DNA of 64,000 nucleotides. Origin: Clostridium beijerinckii. Lineage in GTDB: Bacteria; Bacillota; Clostridia; Clostridiales; Clostridiaceae. The DNA lies in NCBI RefSeq assembly GCF_018223745.1, contig NZ_CP073653.1, forward strand, positions 4,762,001 through 4,826,000, read 5' to 3'. A program made the translations under genes and the position numbers. This document shows positions 44,566 through 52,887 of this stretch, one piece after another (the stretch's first letter is position 1; every line of letters starts with the position of its first letter). Under the pieces are notes generated by a model, which saw only the letters and a list, made by a program, of their open reading frames with translations, searched no databases and was not told where the DNA came from.

Positions 44566-44581
44566 AAATGCTTGTTGTCAA
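44548..44581. terminator. Inverted repeat between fliD and the fliT-like gene
   Basis: TTGACAACAAG (44548-44558) and CTTGTTGTCAA (44571-44581) are perfect complements with a 12-nt loop. On the minus strand ATTTTATA follows; on the plus strand ATTATTTTTT follows. It can end transcription after fliD or act as an attenuator overlapping the start of the next gene. Confidence 0.6.
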
Positions 44582-44595
44582 TTATTTTTTATTAA

Positions 44596-46656
44596 TTATG
44601 ATGTTCCAAGCATCGAGCTAAGCTGACTCTGTTGAGAATTCAACTTATTCATAGCTGTTTCTAATGCCGTAAATTTAGCGTAATATCTGGTTTCAGCATC
44701 TGACATTTGAGTCTTAAGCTTGCTGATACTTAAAGTTTTACTATAAACCTGATCAGGTAATGTGTTTTTACTTGCGGATCCTGAAGCGCTATAATCATAT
44801 TGTTTATTTACAAATATATTCATGCTACCAGATAATGTGTAAGTACCATCTTTACCTAATCCTGGCGTTGCCACATAACTACTAAGTACAGTACTCATTC
44901 TCTTAAATAATCCATCTTCCATATATTTTTTTGAGCCAATATAAGCCTCCTCTTGACCTGACGCATTTTTATCTAATGGAGTACTTGATGCTCCACTAAA
45001 CATTTTTTTAAAATTATCTAAATTGTTAGTAATAACATCTTTTAGTTTTGTTTCATCTGTAATAACAAGCTTACCTCCATCAGTAACATCAGATGAAGTA
45101 TCAATTCCTATAGCATTAGAACCATATTTTCCTAAACTTAATGGTATTTTTGTATTGACTGTTGAACTACTGTAACTGCTGTACACGGGTGATGAAAATA
45201 TTCCTCTTAGTTGAGTCATTACACCATTTAAATAGTCATCATTTCTAAGCAATCCAACTTTAGCTTTAGTTTCCCATGCAGTAATTTGACTTTCACTCAT
45301 ACTTGATTTTTGATCATCAGTAAGCGGAGCATAATCAGTATTTTTCTTTTCTGTTAATTTTGTATTAATTGTTGAAATTATAGTATTATAATCTGTTATA
45401 AAATTTTTAAAATTAGTAACAACTTGATCTGTATTGGCAGTTACTGTTATATTAGCTGGATCCCCAATATTAGTGTTCGAAATATTATAACTAACTCCAT
45501 TAATTGTAAATTTATTCGAGCTTTGAGTTGTTGTTGTAGCAGATTTTCCTGGCTCAGTTATTTTTACCATTGCATCTTTACCTGTTGCACTAGCACTCTT
45601 GGTATCTACATCTATTTTTATACCTAAATCAGAAATACTATTAACCCCTTCACTTGTATCTTTAATTGTAATACTTGAAGCTGATCCAGTATTTTTTGAT
45701 TGGAATGAAATTTTTCCAGTAGTATCATCTATATTCATTATAACTGAACCATTTGTTGCACTTTTAACTTTATCCATCAGACTTTGTAATGTATCTGAGC
45801 TTGTTGCTGTAATAGCTATCGGCTTAGCTATTGTTGTTGAATCATACGATAATTCAAAACTTATACCCTTACTATCATTAATTCCTAAATCCGATAATTT
45901 TGAAGTTGCTGAAATATTCCCACCGATACTTTGTCCTGCTCCTAATTTAGTACTGTCACTTGATTTAGTAATATCAGATATGCTCGCTGACTTTCCACTT
46001 GTGTTAGTAAATTTTATATAAGTTAATCCGTCATTTACATAAGAGGCGGTAATTCCACTTAACCCTTTTGATGCCATTTGACTATTTATATCAGAAACAA
46101 CTTCATCTAAAACAGTACCATTGGAATTACTACTAGTTATAGTTCCTAATGTTATATCAGTTGCTTTTCCATCTATTGTTAATGTAAATTTAGCTCCGCT
46201 CCAATCAGAAATAGTAGTAGAGTTAGAAACTTCTACCATAGAGTTTTTTGAAGTTCCAGTAATCTTTGCCTGTTCCGCCAATTGACTTACTTCTATTGAA
46301 TAAGTTCCTGCTTTAGCTGTTGAATCTGTCGTTGCTGACACCACTGAACTTGTATCACTTGTGGCTGTATTAATATTCATGGCACTATCACCAAGAATAT
46401 ACTTGCTTGAAAGTGGATCAAAATATTCTTGAAGGCCTTTCACACCTTTTATAATATCTCTATAACTCTCCTGTTTCCATTGTAATATTTGTTTCGCCTG
46501 ATTCTCTTTATCTATCTTAGTTTGATAGTTTGAAACCATAGATTTAACCACAGAATCTGTATCAATACCACTTGCCATACCTGATATTCTCAATAAATTT
46601 TTGCTTGAAGTACTGCTGCTTGAACTAGTACTACTACTTGGATAAATACTTGTCAT
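44596..46656 (-). CDS. fliD: Filament cap protein FliD
   Basis: The 686-aa protein has the FliD N-terminal domain (LLRISGMASGIDTDSVVKSMV) and a coiled segment (YQTKIDKENQAKQILQWKQESYR). A long Ser/Thr-rich middle with repeated beta domains follows. The C-terminal FliD domain contains ISTINTKLTEKKNTDYAPLTDDQK, and the protein ends in the helix SDAETRYYAKFTALETAMNKLNSQQSQLSSMLG. It caps the growing filament and promotes flagellin folding. It lies 17 bp after fliS. Confidence 0.95.
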   Translation of the reverse strand: MTSIYPSSSTSSSSSTSSKNLLRISGMASGIDTDSVVKSMVSNYQTKIDKENQAKQILQWKQESYRDIIKGVKGLQEYFDPLSSKYILGDSAMNINTATSDTSSVVSATTDSTAKAGTYSIEVSQLAEQAKITGTSKNSMVEVSNSTTISDWSGAKFTLTIDGKATDITLGTITSSNSNGTVLDEVVSDINSQMASKGLSGITASYVNDGLTYIKFTNTSGKSASISDITKSSDSTKLGAGQSIGGNISATSKLSDLGINDSKGISFELSYDSTTIAKPIAITATSSDTLQSLMDKVKSATNGSVIMNIDDTTGKISFQSKNTGSASSITIKDTSEGVNSISDLGIKIDVDTKSASATGKDAMVKITEPGKSATTTTQSSNKFTINGVSYNISNTNIGDPANITVTANTDQVVTNFKNFITDYNTIISTINTKLTEKKNTDYAPLTDDQKSSMSESQITAWETKAKVGLLRNDDYLNGVMTQLRGIFSSPVYSSYSSSTVNTKIPLSLGKYGSNAIGIDTSSDVTDGGKLVITDETKLKDVITNNLDNFKKMFSGASSTPLDKNASGQEEAYIGSKKYMEDGLFKRMSTVLSSYVATPGLGKDGTYTLSGSMNIFVNKQYDYSASGSASKNTLPDQVYSKTLSISKLKTQMSDAETRYYAKFTALETAMNKLNSQQSQLSSMLGTS

Positions 46657-46673
46657 ATTATATCACCTCTTAT

Positions 46674-47048
46674 TTATTTTTTAGCTCTCTTATACGCTTC
46701 TTTCCATGTCTCATTAATATCTTCTATAAGTGGAAGAATTTCATCTATTATTTCTAATTTTTTAGTCATATTAGCCTCAATCAATCTATCTTTAATAAAA
46801 GTATATACTCTCAATAACTGAACTGCCCACTCACCTGCACTTGTATCTAAACTAACCATGAGTTCTGAGAATATATCCTGAGTTTTTACTAGTGCATCAT
46901 GTGCTTTTTTTACATCTCTATCTACTATAGCTTGTCTAGCTATTTTACAAAATTTAACTGCACCTTCAGTTAACATTAATAATAATTGTTCTTTTGATGC
47001 ATAATTTACGGAATTATTTTTATATACATTATATCCATTAGAATACAT
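46674..47048 (-). CDS. fliS: Flagellin export chaperone FliS
   Basis: The 124-aa four-helix protein has the FliS core YKNNSVNYASKEQLLLMLTEGAVKFCK and SAGEWAVQLLRVYTFIKDRLIEANM. It binds the flagellin C-terminus in the cytoplasm and prevents early assembly. It is between an unknown small gene and fliD. Confidence 0.96.
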   Translation of the reverse strand: MYSNGYNVYKNNSVNYASKEQLLLMLTEGAVKFCKIARQAIVDRDVKKAHDALVKTQDIFSELMVSLDTSAGEWAVQLLRVYTFIKDRLIEANMTKKLEIIDEILPLIEDINETWKEAYKRAKK

Positions 47049-47059
47049 GGTAACTCCTC

Positions 47060-47344
47060 CTATTTTCTTGTATCTAAACTTCTACCTTTGGAATTATCTT
47101 CATTTATATTTTCTATTTTTTCTGCTTTAATATCTATATTTTTATGTTTATCCTTTACTCCGTCTATTGTTATATATCTATTTTTTATTTCTTCATCGTT
47201 TAATTTTTGCGTTTCTTGATGTGGTTCATCTTTTATATCTTTTTTTATGCTTATGTTCTTACCTGAATGCACTTTATCTTCCTTGATTTCTTCTTGCATT
47301 TTTTTTCTAATATCCGTATCAATTTTATTTAATTTAAATTCCAA
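47060..47344 (-). CDS. Small charged protein of unknown function
   Basis: The 94-aa product is very rich in Lys, Glu, Asp and Ile, without a membrane segment or clear fold. It begins at TTG 47344 with AAAGGAG about 11 bases upstream. It lies in the filament operon between flaG and fliS, with small gaps. I do not recognise the family; low sequence complexity suggests a disordered protein. Its place suggests an accessory factor in flagellin handling. Confidence 0.6.
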   Translation of the reverse strand: MEFKLNKIDTDIRKKMQEEIKEDKVHSGKNISIKKDIKDEPHQETQKLNDEEIKNRYITIDGVKDKHKNIDIKAEKIENINEDNSKGRSLDTRK

Positions 47345-47377
47345 ATAAATATTTTCTCCTTTAAATTTTATATTGAA

Positions 47378-47764
47378 TTAAGCTTTCTTATCTAACAAAC
47401 CTACCTGCCTCAACATACTAGCTACCATATCCAAAATCTTTTTCGGTGGAATTTCTAATACAACTTCCTTAGTATTTTCATCTATTACTTTTACCATCAT
47501 TGTCTTCATTTCTTCGTTATAAGTATATTCTGCGTGAGTTTTATCATCTTTTAAAAAGTTATTTATTTTCTTCACTGCATCATCTAGATCTTTTTTGCTA
47601 TATTCTTGATTTTTAGCATTATTCTCTTCTGAAGATTGAGTTTCAACTTTTTGAACTTGGGTAATCGATACCCCTGTATTAGCATTAGTATATTGGGATA
47701 CATCTGGATTTACATTGTATGAATTTGTATTAATTGTGCTTTGTCCTATGTTATTAACTTCCAT
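47378..47764 (-). CDS. flaG: FlaG family protein
   Basis: The 128-aa protein has a variable N-terminal half and a conserved C-terminal FlaG domain: DLDDAVKKINNFLKDD, EYTYNEEMKTMMVKVIDENT, KEVVLEIPPKKILDMVASM. FlaG influences filament length in several bacteria. It lies between csrA and the unknown 94-aa gene. Confidence 0.9.
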   Translation of the reverse strand: MEVNNIGQSTINTNSYNVNPDVSQYTNANTGVSITQVQKVETQSSEENNAKNQEYSKKDLDDAVKKINNFLKDDKTHAEYTYNEEMKTMMVKVIDENTKEVVLEIPPKKILDMVASMLRQVGLLDKKA

Positions 47765-47801
47765 GTTAATCCTGCCTCCTTGTTATTTATGACTTTAATA
47801 T

Positions 47802-48020
47802 TTATTTTTTATTTATATCCTTTAAAATGCTGATATCAAATTTCGTTGCTTCCTTATTTTCCTTCTCTACTTCGTCATATAATTCTTTTCTGAGTATTGA
47901 TATATCTTTGGGAGCTTTTATTCCAATTTTTACGCTTCCATCATCAATCTTACTTATAACAATTTCTATATCATCTCCAATCATAAGAGATTCACCTTTT
48001 TTTCTAGTTATAATTAGCAT
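47802..48020 (-). CDS. csrA: Carbon storage/flagellin translation regulator CsrA
   Basis: The 72-aa protein has the CsrA core MLIITRKKGESLMIGDDIEI and VKIGIKAPKDISILRKELYDEV; the RNA-contact residues L4, R6 and R44 are present. A slightly long C-terminus (about 58-72) follows. In Bacillus-type regulation CsrA represses hag translation and is held inactive by FliW until flagellin competes. The gene is next to fliW, and a matching hairpin lies in the hag leader at 42807-42820. Confidence 0.95.
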   Translation of the reverse strand: MLIITRKKGESLMIGDDIEIVISKIDDGSVKIGIKAPKDISILRKELYDEVEKENKEATKFDISILKDINKK

Positions 48021-48031
48021 AACTTACCTCC

Positions 48032-48451
48032 CTAAATTAAAGGATTCTTAACTTTGTATTTAGTATTATCTAGTATTATTTGTTCCCCTAAATTATTAGA
48101 AGTATTTATAACTATAGGTCCTTGTAGATTGGTAGTGATTTTTCTTACATCTGAATTTATCGTTACTGTAGTAATAATATTTACTTGCTTTGGAGAATCT
48201 ATTTTCAAATTTTTAATAGTTTCTTCGCTTAACTTAATTTCATAATCTTTAAAGAATTCATATGGTGAAGTAACAATGAGTGCAATTTCGCCATCTTCTA
48301 ATGATAACAACAATTTAAATGGATAGTATTCCTCTAAATCAATAAGAATAAACTTTCTTAATTCGTTAAAGCCCGGAAGCCCTTTATTAAAGGTAATTAT
48401 ATTATCTTTTTCATATTCAATTTCACCATGAATTTTTGAAATAAATTTCAT
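48032..48451 (-). CDS. fliW: Flagellar assembly factor FliW
   Basis: The 139-aa protein has typical FliW segments: FNKGLPGFNELRKFILID, YPFKLLLSLEDGEIALIVTSPYEFFKDYEI and a C-terminal LQGPIVINTSNNLGEQIIL. It binds CsrA allosterically and is released by free flagellin, coupling translation to filament export. The gene is 11 bp upstream of csrA. Confidence 0.95.
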   Translation of the reverse strand: MKFISKIHGEIEYEKDNIITFNKGLPGFNELRKFILIDLEEYYPFKLLLSLEDGEIALIVTSPYEFFKDYEIKLSEETIKNLKIDSPKQVNIITTVTINSDVRKITTNLQGPIVINTSNNLGEQIILDNTKYKVKNPLI

Positions 48452-48467
48452 ACTGCTGTTCTCCTAA

Positions 48468-49715
48468 CTATAAGTAACTTAATATTGTCATCGGTAATAT
48501 CTTAGCACTAGTCTGCAGTGCAGCTGTATATACTGTCTGCATCATTGAATATTCCATGGTCTTATCCGCAAAATCTATATCTTCTGTCTTAGATAAAATA
48601 TCTGTCATATTATAATTTTGTGTTTCATTATTTGATTGAGCTGAATCCATTCTGTTTTGCATAGTTCCAACTTCTGATCTCTTTTGCAATAAATTAGCAG
48701 TGACAGATTGTATGTCAGTTAAATTACCAGTAATTAAATTACTAGAATCTCCTGACGATCCCAAATTATTGATTATGTCTGATAGCAGATTAGAAACGTT
48801 TATACTCTTTCCATTTTTATCTTTAAACTCTAACACATCGACAGCTGTTTTATTGTATATGCTTTTAACACCTTGTGATATATCAACCTCTAAACTTGAG
48901 CTAATTTGATCCAGTGCACTATATGAAGATACTGCTTCTTTAGCGTCATTAGAATTAAAATTTGGAGCTAGCGCAGTTGTGAATAATGATTCTAAAGTTT
49001 CGGGAGTATTTGAAGGTGGCGTTACAGTTCCAACTTTAGTAAGATCGATTGTCGGCGATGGAGTCACTTGCGTTGCAGGAGTGTTAGTATAATCCTTAAC
49101 CATTACTGTTATATTACTCCCTGATTTATCAATGCCTTCAATTTTCATATTATTTGAAGGTTTAATACTACTTACAATCGGGTTAGTAGATAAATCTATG
49201 CTCATACCAGTACTTGTTTTAGCTATTCCATTTCCATTCTTATCAGCATATTCCAGCTTACCATCCACCACTGTAGTCGGCTTAGAACTAGTTTTTGTCC
49301 CTCCAAATATATAAGAACCATCAAAACTGGTATTTAAAACTTGAGATAATTCATTAACTTTTTCCTTAATTTCATCTTGAATAGCTGATTTTTCATCATC
49401 TCCATAAGTCCCATTTCCAGAATTCACAAGCAAAGTTTCTATCCTTCCGAAAATATTCCCCATTTGTGATAATGCTGTGTCTGTTGTATCAAGCCAATTT
49501 GATGTATCTTTAATATTCTCATCATATTGCTTATTGTAAGATATTTCTGCATTTAACTGCATACTTCTTGATGCTACATATGGATTATCTGATGCTTTAT
49601 TTATTTCTTTTCCTGACGCTAATTGATTTTGCAACGCTTGCATATTATTCATATTTCTTTTCATATTTTTCAAATAATTGCTGCTTAGCATGCTATTTGT
49701 TATTCTAAACGACAT
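48468..49715 (-). CDS. flgL: Hook-filament junction protein FlgL
   Basis: The 415-aa protein has the flagellin-like N-terminal helix region (SNYLKNMKRNMNNMQALQNQLASGKEI, DNPYVASRSMQL) and a C-terminal flagellin helix (RMDSAQSNNETQ, TMEYSMMQTVYTAALQTSAKIL). The variable middle is Ser/Thr-rich. It forms the second junction zone (HAP3). It follows flgK by 11 bp. Confidence 0.94.
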   Translation of the reverse strand: MSFRITNSMLSSNYLKNMKRNMNNMQALQNQLASGKEINKASDNPYVASRSMQLNAEISYNKQYDENIKDTSNWLDTTDTALSQMGNIFGRIETLLVNSGNGTYGDDEKSAIQDEIKEKVNELSQVLNTSFDGSYIFGGTKTSSKPTTVVDGKLEYADKNGNGIAKTSTGMSIDLSTNPIVSSIKPSNNMKIEGIDKSGSNITVMVKDYTNTPATQVTPSPTIDLTKVGTVTPPSNTPETLESLFTTALAPNFNSNDAKEAVSSYSALDQISSSLEVDISQGVKSIYNKTAVDVLEFKDKNGKSINVSNLLSDIINNLGSSGDSSNLITGNLTDIQSVTANLLQKRSEVGTMQNRMDSAQSNNETQNYNMTDILSKTEDIDFADKTMEYSMMQTVYTAALQTSAKILPMTILSYL

Positions 49716-49726
49716 CTAAATACCTC

Positions 49727-51694
49727 CTATCTCTTTAATCCGTTTATTACCACATCTAATAACTCGTCTATTGTTGATATCATCTTTGCATTTGCTTGAT
49801 AAGCATGTTGAAATTGTATTAAATTAGTCATTTCTTCATCAAGAGATACTCCTGAAACTGATGCTTTCTGATCTTCCAAGTTCGATAATACCGCCTCCTG
49901 ATTATCAACCTGCCTGCTAGCCTCTTGAGTAGTTGTCGCAAGATTATTTATTATAGTTTTATAGTAGCTATCTACTGTTGATCCGTTTGTTCCAGCATTT
50001 AAATTTAGACAAGTACTATCTGAAAAGCCTGTTCCAGATGTATCATCTATTCCCATCTCCTCCAGAAATTTCTTTCTAGTCATTGTATTTAAATCTTCTG
50101 TAGATTTTACGTTACTTAAATTCATCTTCATCGAGTTAAGATTTGCTATTGCATTGGCTCTCTTTCCATCCCCTACTCCACTGGTTGAAGTTGTATTACA
50201 ATTTAGCAAAGTAGGATCTTTTACTAAAGCATCATTCACTTTTATAGTAGCCGCTGTAATTCCTGTATCTGTTGCTGTATTTCCCGCATTTGTGAAAATT
50301 AAATTTTTAGATAACCCCTGTGAAAGAGTAGTAGCATCTGCATCAATATTTCCAGTTTGAATTGCATTAACGGAATAAGCTAGACCTGCTGCAAGTCTGT
50401 CCAAACTATCCATATATCCTTGTATAGTTTGCTGCACTGATTGGTTTGCAGCTATTTCCCCTCTTATATGATTATCATCTACATTATTAACTCCACTTTC
50501 GCTATCATATTTATAAGTTTGAAAAACGCCACCCTTCAATTGTGTATCGGTTGCCGGTGGTGTTGATTTTACTAATGTAGTATATGTTGTTGATCCATCT
50601 GTATTTTTTATAGCTGTTACATTTGTAACTGTTGTCACACCATTTACTGTTGACGTTGTTGTTCCAACTGTAGGCGCAGGGTTTGGATCTTTAGCTGTAG
50701 TTTTAGTCATTCCCACTGCATTTCCATCTTTATCTGCAATTAAAACTCTATTTTGCATCAAATTATCTGCTAAATCTTTAGCTTTACTAGGATCTGTTGA
50801 TATTTTAAATGACTTAGTTGGAGAATTTTCATTTCCTAAAGGATAATACTCTACTGTAACCTCTCCAGTGAAATTTCCAGATGCATCTTTTGTGGCTACT
50901 GCACTCTTAACATACGAAAGCCTAGAATAGTCTGTATCATTTGGATCTGATTTTACTAAAGCCGCATCCGGATACTCTGTTGACGAAAGATTTATAGTAT
51001 CGAGGCTATCTCTATCAACTTTTATTCCAAATTTATAGCTTAATTGATCTAAAAGATTATCTCTTTTATCCATTAAATCATTCGCTGTTTGTCCAACTGA
51101 AGAAATACTTCTTATCTGCTTATTTAGTTCATTTATTTGATCAAGATAGCTATTTACATCAGTAATATTAGTTTGAATAAGTGCTTGACTATCTTCTTGA
51201 GACTTTTTTAATTGATTGTAAGTATAATTTAATGCATCTGCAAGTGCTGAAGCATCTTTAATAGCTACCGTTTTAACATCAGATTTATCTGGACTTTTAG
51301 ATACTTCCTGAAATGCATTAAAAAATTGATTTGTAAGTTCTTGAATTCCTGTGTCAGATGGTTCCCCAAATACATCTTCAACTTTAGATAAGGTCTCACT
51401 TGCCTGTGTATAATATCCTGATGTTCCTGACTCGCTTCTAACTTGATAATCAATAAAATAATCTCTGATTCTTTGTATTGATGTAATTTCAGCACCTGTT
51501 CCAACTTGTCCAACGCCTGCTGTATCAAATCTCGACATTCCACCAAATGGTTTTGTTGTCTCAGCTACAGCCCTCTGTCTTGAAAACCCTGTAGTATTTG
51601 CATTTGCTATATTATGAGATGTTGTATTTATATTTCCTTGCTGAACATTTAACCCTCTTTTAGCAATAGTAAACGTATCAAATAGTCCTGCCAT
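49727..51694 (-). CDS. flgK: Hook-filament junction protein FlgK
   Basis: The 655-aa protein has the axial N-terminal motif ISHNIANANTTGFSRQRAVAET-like region (here TTSHNIANANTTGFSRQ), a D1 segment with RDYFIDYQVRSESGTSGYY, a variable middle (about 280-420), and the C-terminal SLDEEMTNLIQFQHAYQANAKMIS. It is the first junction protein (HAP1) above the hook. It is 178 bp downstream of flgN with no evident terminator. Confidence 0.96.
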   Translation of the reverse strand: MAGLFDTFTIAKRGLNVQQGNINTTSHNIANANTTGFSRQRAVAETTKPFGGMSRFDTAGVGQVGTGAEITSIQRIRDYFIDYQVRSESGTSGYYTQASETLSKVEDVFGEPSDTGIQELTNQFFNAFQEVSKSPDKSDVKTVAIKDASALADALNYTYNQLKKSQEDSQALIQTNITDVNSYLDQINELNKQIRSISSVGQTANDLMDKRDNLLDQLSYKFGIKVDRDSLDTINLSSTEYPDAALVKSDPNDTDYSRLSYVKSAVATKDASGNFTGEVTVEYYPLGNENSPTKSFKISTDPSKAKDLADNLMQNRVLIADKDGNAVGMTKTTAKDPNPAPTVGTTTSTVNGVTTVTNVTAIKNTDGSTTYTTLVKSTPPATDTQLKGGVFQTYKYDSESGVNNVDDNHIRGEIAANQSVQQTIQGYMDSLDRLAAGLAYSVNAIQTGNIDADATTLSQGLSKNLIFTNAGNTATDTGITAATIKVNDALVKDPTLLNCNTTSTSGVGDGKRANAIANLNSMKMNLSNVKSTEDLNTMTRKKFLEEMGIDDTSGTGFSDSTCLNLNAGTNGSTVDSYYKTIINNLATTTQEASRQVDNQEAVLSNLEDQKASVSGVSLDEEMTNLIQFQHAYQANAKMISTIDELLDVVINGLKR

Positions 51695-51872
51695 GTATTT
51701 CTTTCCTACCTTTCAATAATACCAACTTCCATGTTTTATATATTGTAACATCCTTATTATTTTTCACTTATAAGCTATTAGTATAGAAATAATCCATTTA
51801 AAAATTTGTGATTGCTGCTTTTACAACATTTATTAAATTGCCAAAAGTTTATGTGCAATCCAAATGTTTAAT

Positions 51873-52283
51873 CTATCTAGATAAATTTCCATATGAGTTA
51901 TATGTCTTTATTTCTCTTCTCGGATTTATTATTTCTAACATTTTATTATTAAATATTATTTGTTGCTTTAATAACATATCATTTGTTTCTTTTTGAGAAA
52001 TAACTGAATTTAATGTTCTTTTTATCTTATTGTAGTTTTCTCTTAATTCATCATTATTTGAATTATTCACAACTTCTACTATCCCATTATCTCCAAGTAT
52101 ATTTCTTCTCTCTATCTCTTGTTTTGCAATCTTCTTACCGCATTCATTAATCTTATCAACTAATCCCTCTAAACCAAATACATCTTTACTCATTATCATT
52201 TTATATTGAGTTTCTAACAATTCTAAAAGTCTTTGTAATTCTTCCTCTTGGCTTTGTATTAATGTAATAAGTTCATTTATCAT
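51873..52283 (-). CDS. flgN: Export chaperone FlgN
   Basis: The 136-aa protein is a long helical hairpin (about 1-120) with the FlgN-family pattern LITLIQSQEEELQRLLELLETQYKMI and KIAKQEIERRN. It is the chaperone for FlgK and FlgL. It is located between flgM and flgK, with a 2-bp gap to flgM, as in Bacillus. Confidence 0.88.
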   Translation of the reverse strand: MINELITLIQSQEEELQRLLELLETQYKMIMSKDVFGLEGLVDKINECGKKIAKQEIERRNILGDNGIVEVVNNSNNDELRENYNKIKRTLNSVISQKETNDMLLKQQIIFNNKMLEIINPRREIKTYNSYGNLSR

Positions 52284-52285
52284 AC

Positions 52286-52561
52286 TTATGCCTTACTCTC
52301 CTTCATTGCATTTAACATACTTTTTGCAGTTAATCTTGCATCAACATTGTATGTCCCACTATCTATTTTATTTTTAATATCAGCTATTTTTTTTGCATTT
52401 TGTATATTACTATCTAATGAGTAGCCTTTAAGGCTTTTTCCTAGTTCTGAAATTTCAATTCTATCTACATCATTAGTTTTCTTTGTCTTTTCTACTGCTT
52501 TACTGCTATTTGAGTTATACGCATTTATATATGTCGATCTACTTATTCTATCAATACTCAT
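52286..52561 (-). CDS. flgM: Anti-sigma-28 factor FlgM
   Basis: ATG 52561 (MSIDRISRSTYINAYN) follows GGAGAAA by 9 bases and is preferred to the ORF's upstream start. The 91-aa product has the FlgM C-terminal block DRIEISELGKSL and IADIKNKIDSGTYNVDARLTAKSML. It holds the flagellar sigma factor inactive until exported. It is the first gene of the filament operon. Confidence 0.93.
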   Translation of the reverse strand: MSIDRISRSTYINAYNSNSSKAVEKTKKTNDVDRIEISELGKSLKGYSLDSNIQNAKKIADIKNKIDSGTYNVDARLTAKSMLNAMKESKA

Positions 52562-52644
52562 AATACATTTCTCCATTTCTTAGGCTCCTGAAAGAAAATA
52601 ACACTTGTTATTTTTTAATTGCGCCTTACTACTTCATTAATATA

Positions 52645-52672
52645 CTTATCGTACTTTTCTTTTATAAGTTTA
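52645..52672 (-). promoter_or_regulatory. Sigma-28-like promoter of the flgM operon
   Basis: On the minus strand TAAACT (52667-52672), 14 bp, ACGATAAG (52645-52652). Spacing equals the other three or four sites in this window. It is 84 bp upstream of the flgM ATG. With the terminator at 52730-52759 this accounts for the 52562-52887 gap. Confidence 0.75.
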
Positions 52673-52729
52673 TAGAAAAGTCAATAAAAAATAATTTGTG
52701 CAACTATTTTAAGAAAATAATTAGATATG

Positions 52730-52759
52730 AAAAAAGCTCAGTGTTATATAACACTAAGC
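52730..52759 (-). terminator. Terminator of the AAA-ATPase/nuclease-fold gene
   Basis: GCTCAGTGTTATATAACACTAAGC (52736-52759) is a near-perfect hairpin, followed on the minus strand by T6. Nearly the same hairpin ends the gene at 55904. Confidence 0.85.
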
Positions 52760-52887
52760 GAATCTTAGATTTTTTTCTACCATCTCCAAATATATTCTAC
52801 TGCTAATTTAAAAATCATCCTAAATATCTTCAAATTATTAACTTATCATTTATCTATATAAATTCTCTTATTTTAGCTTTCACCTTG

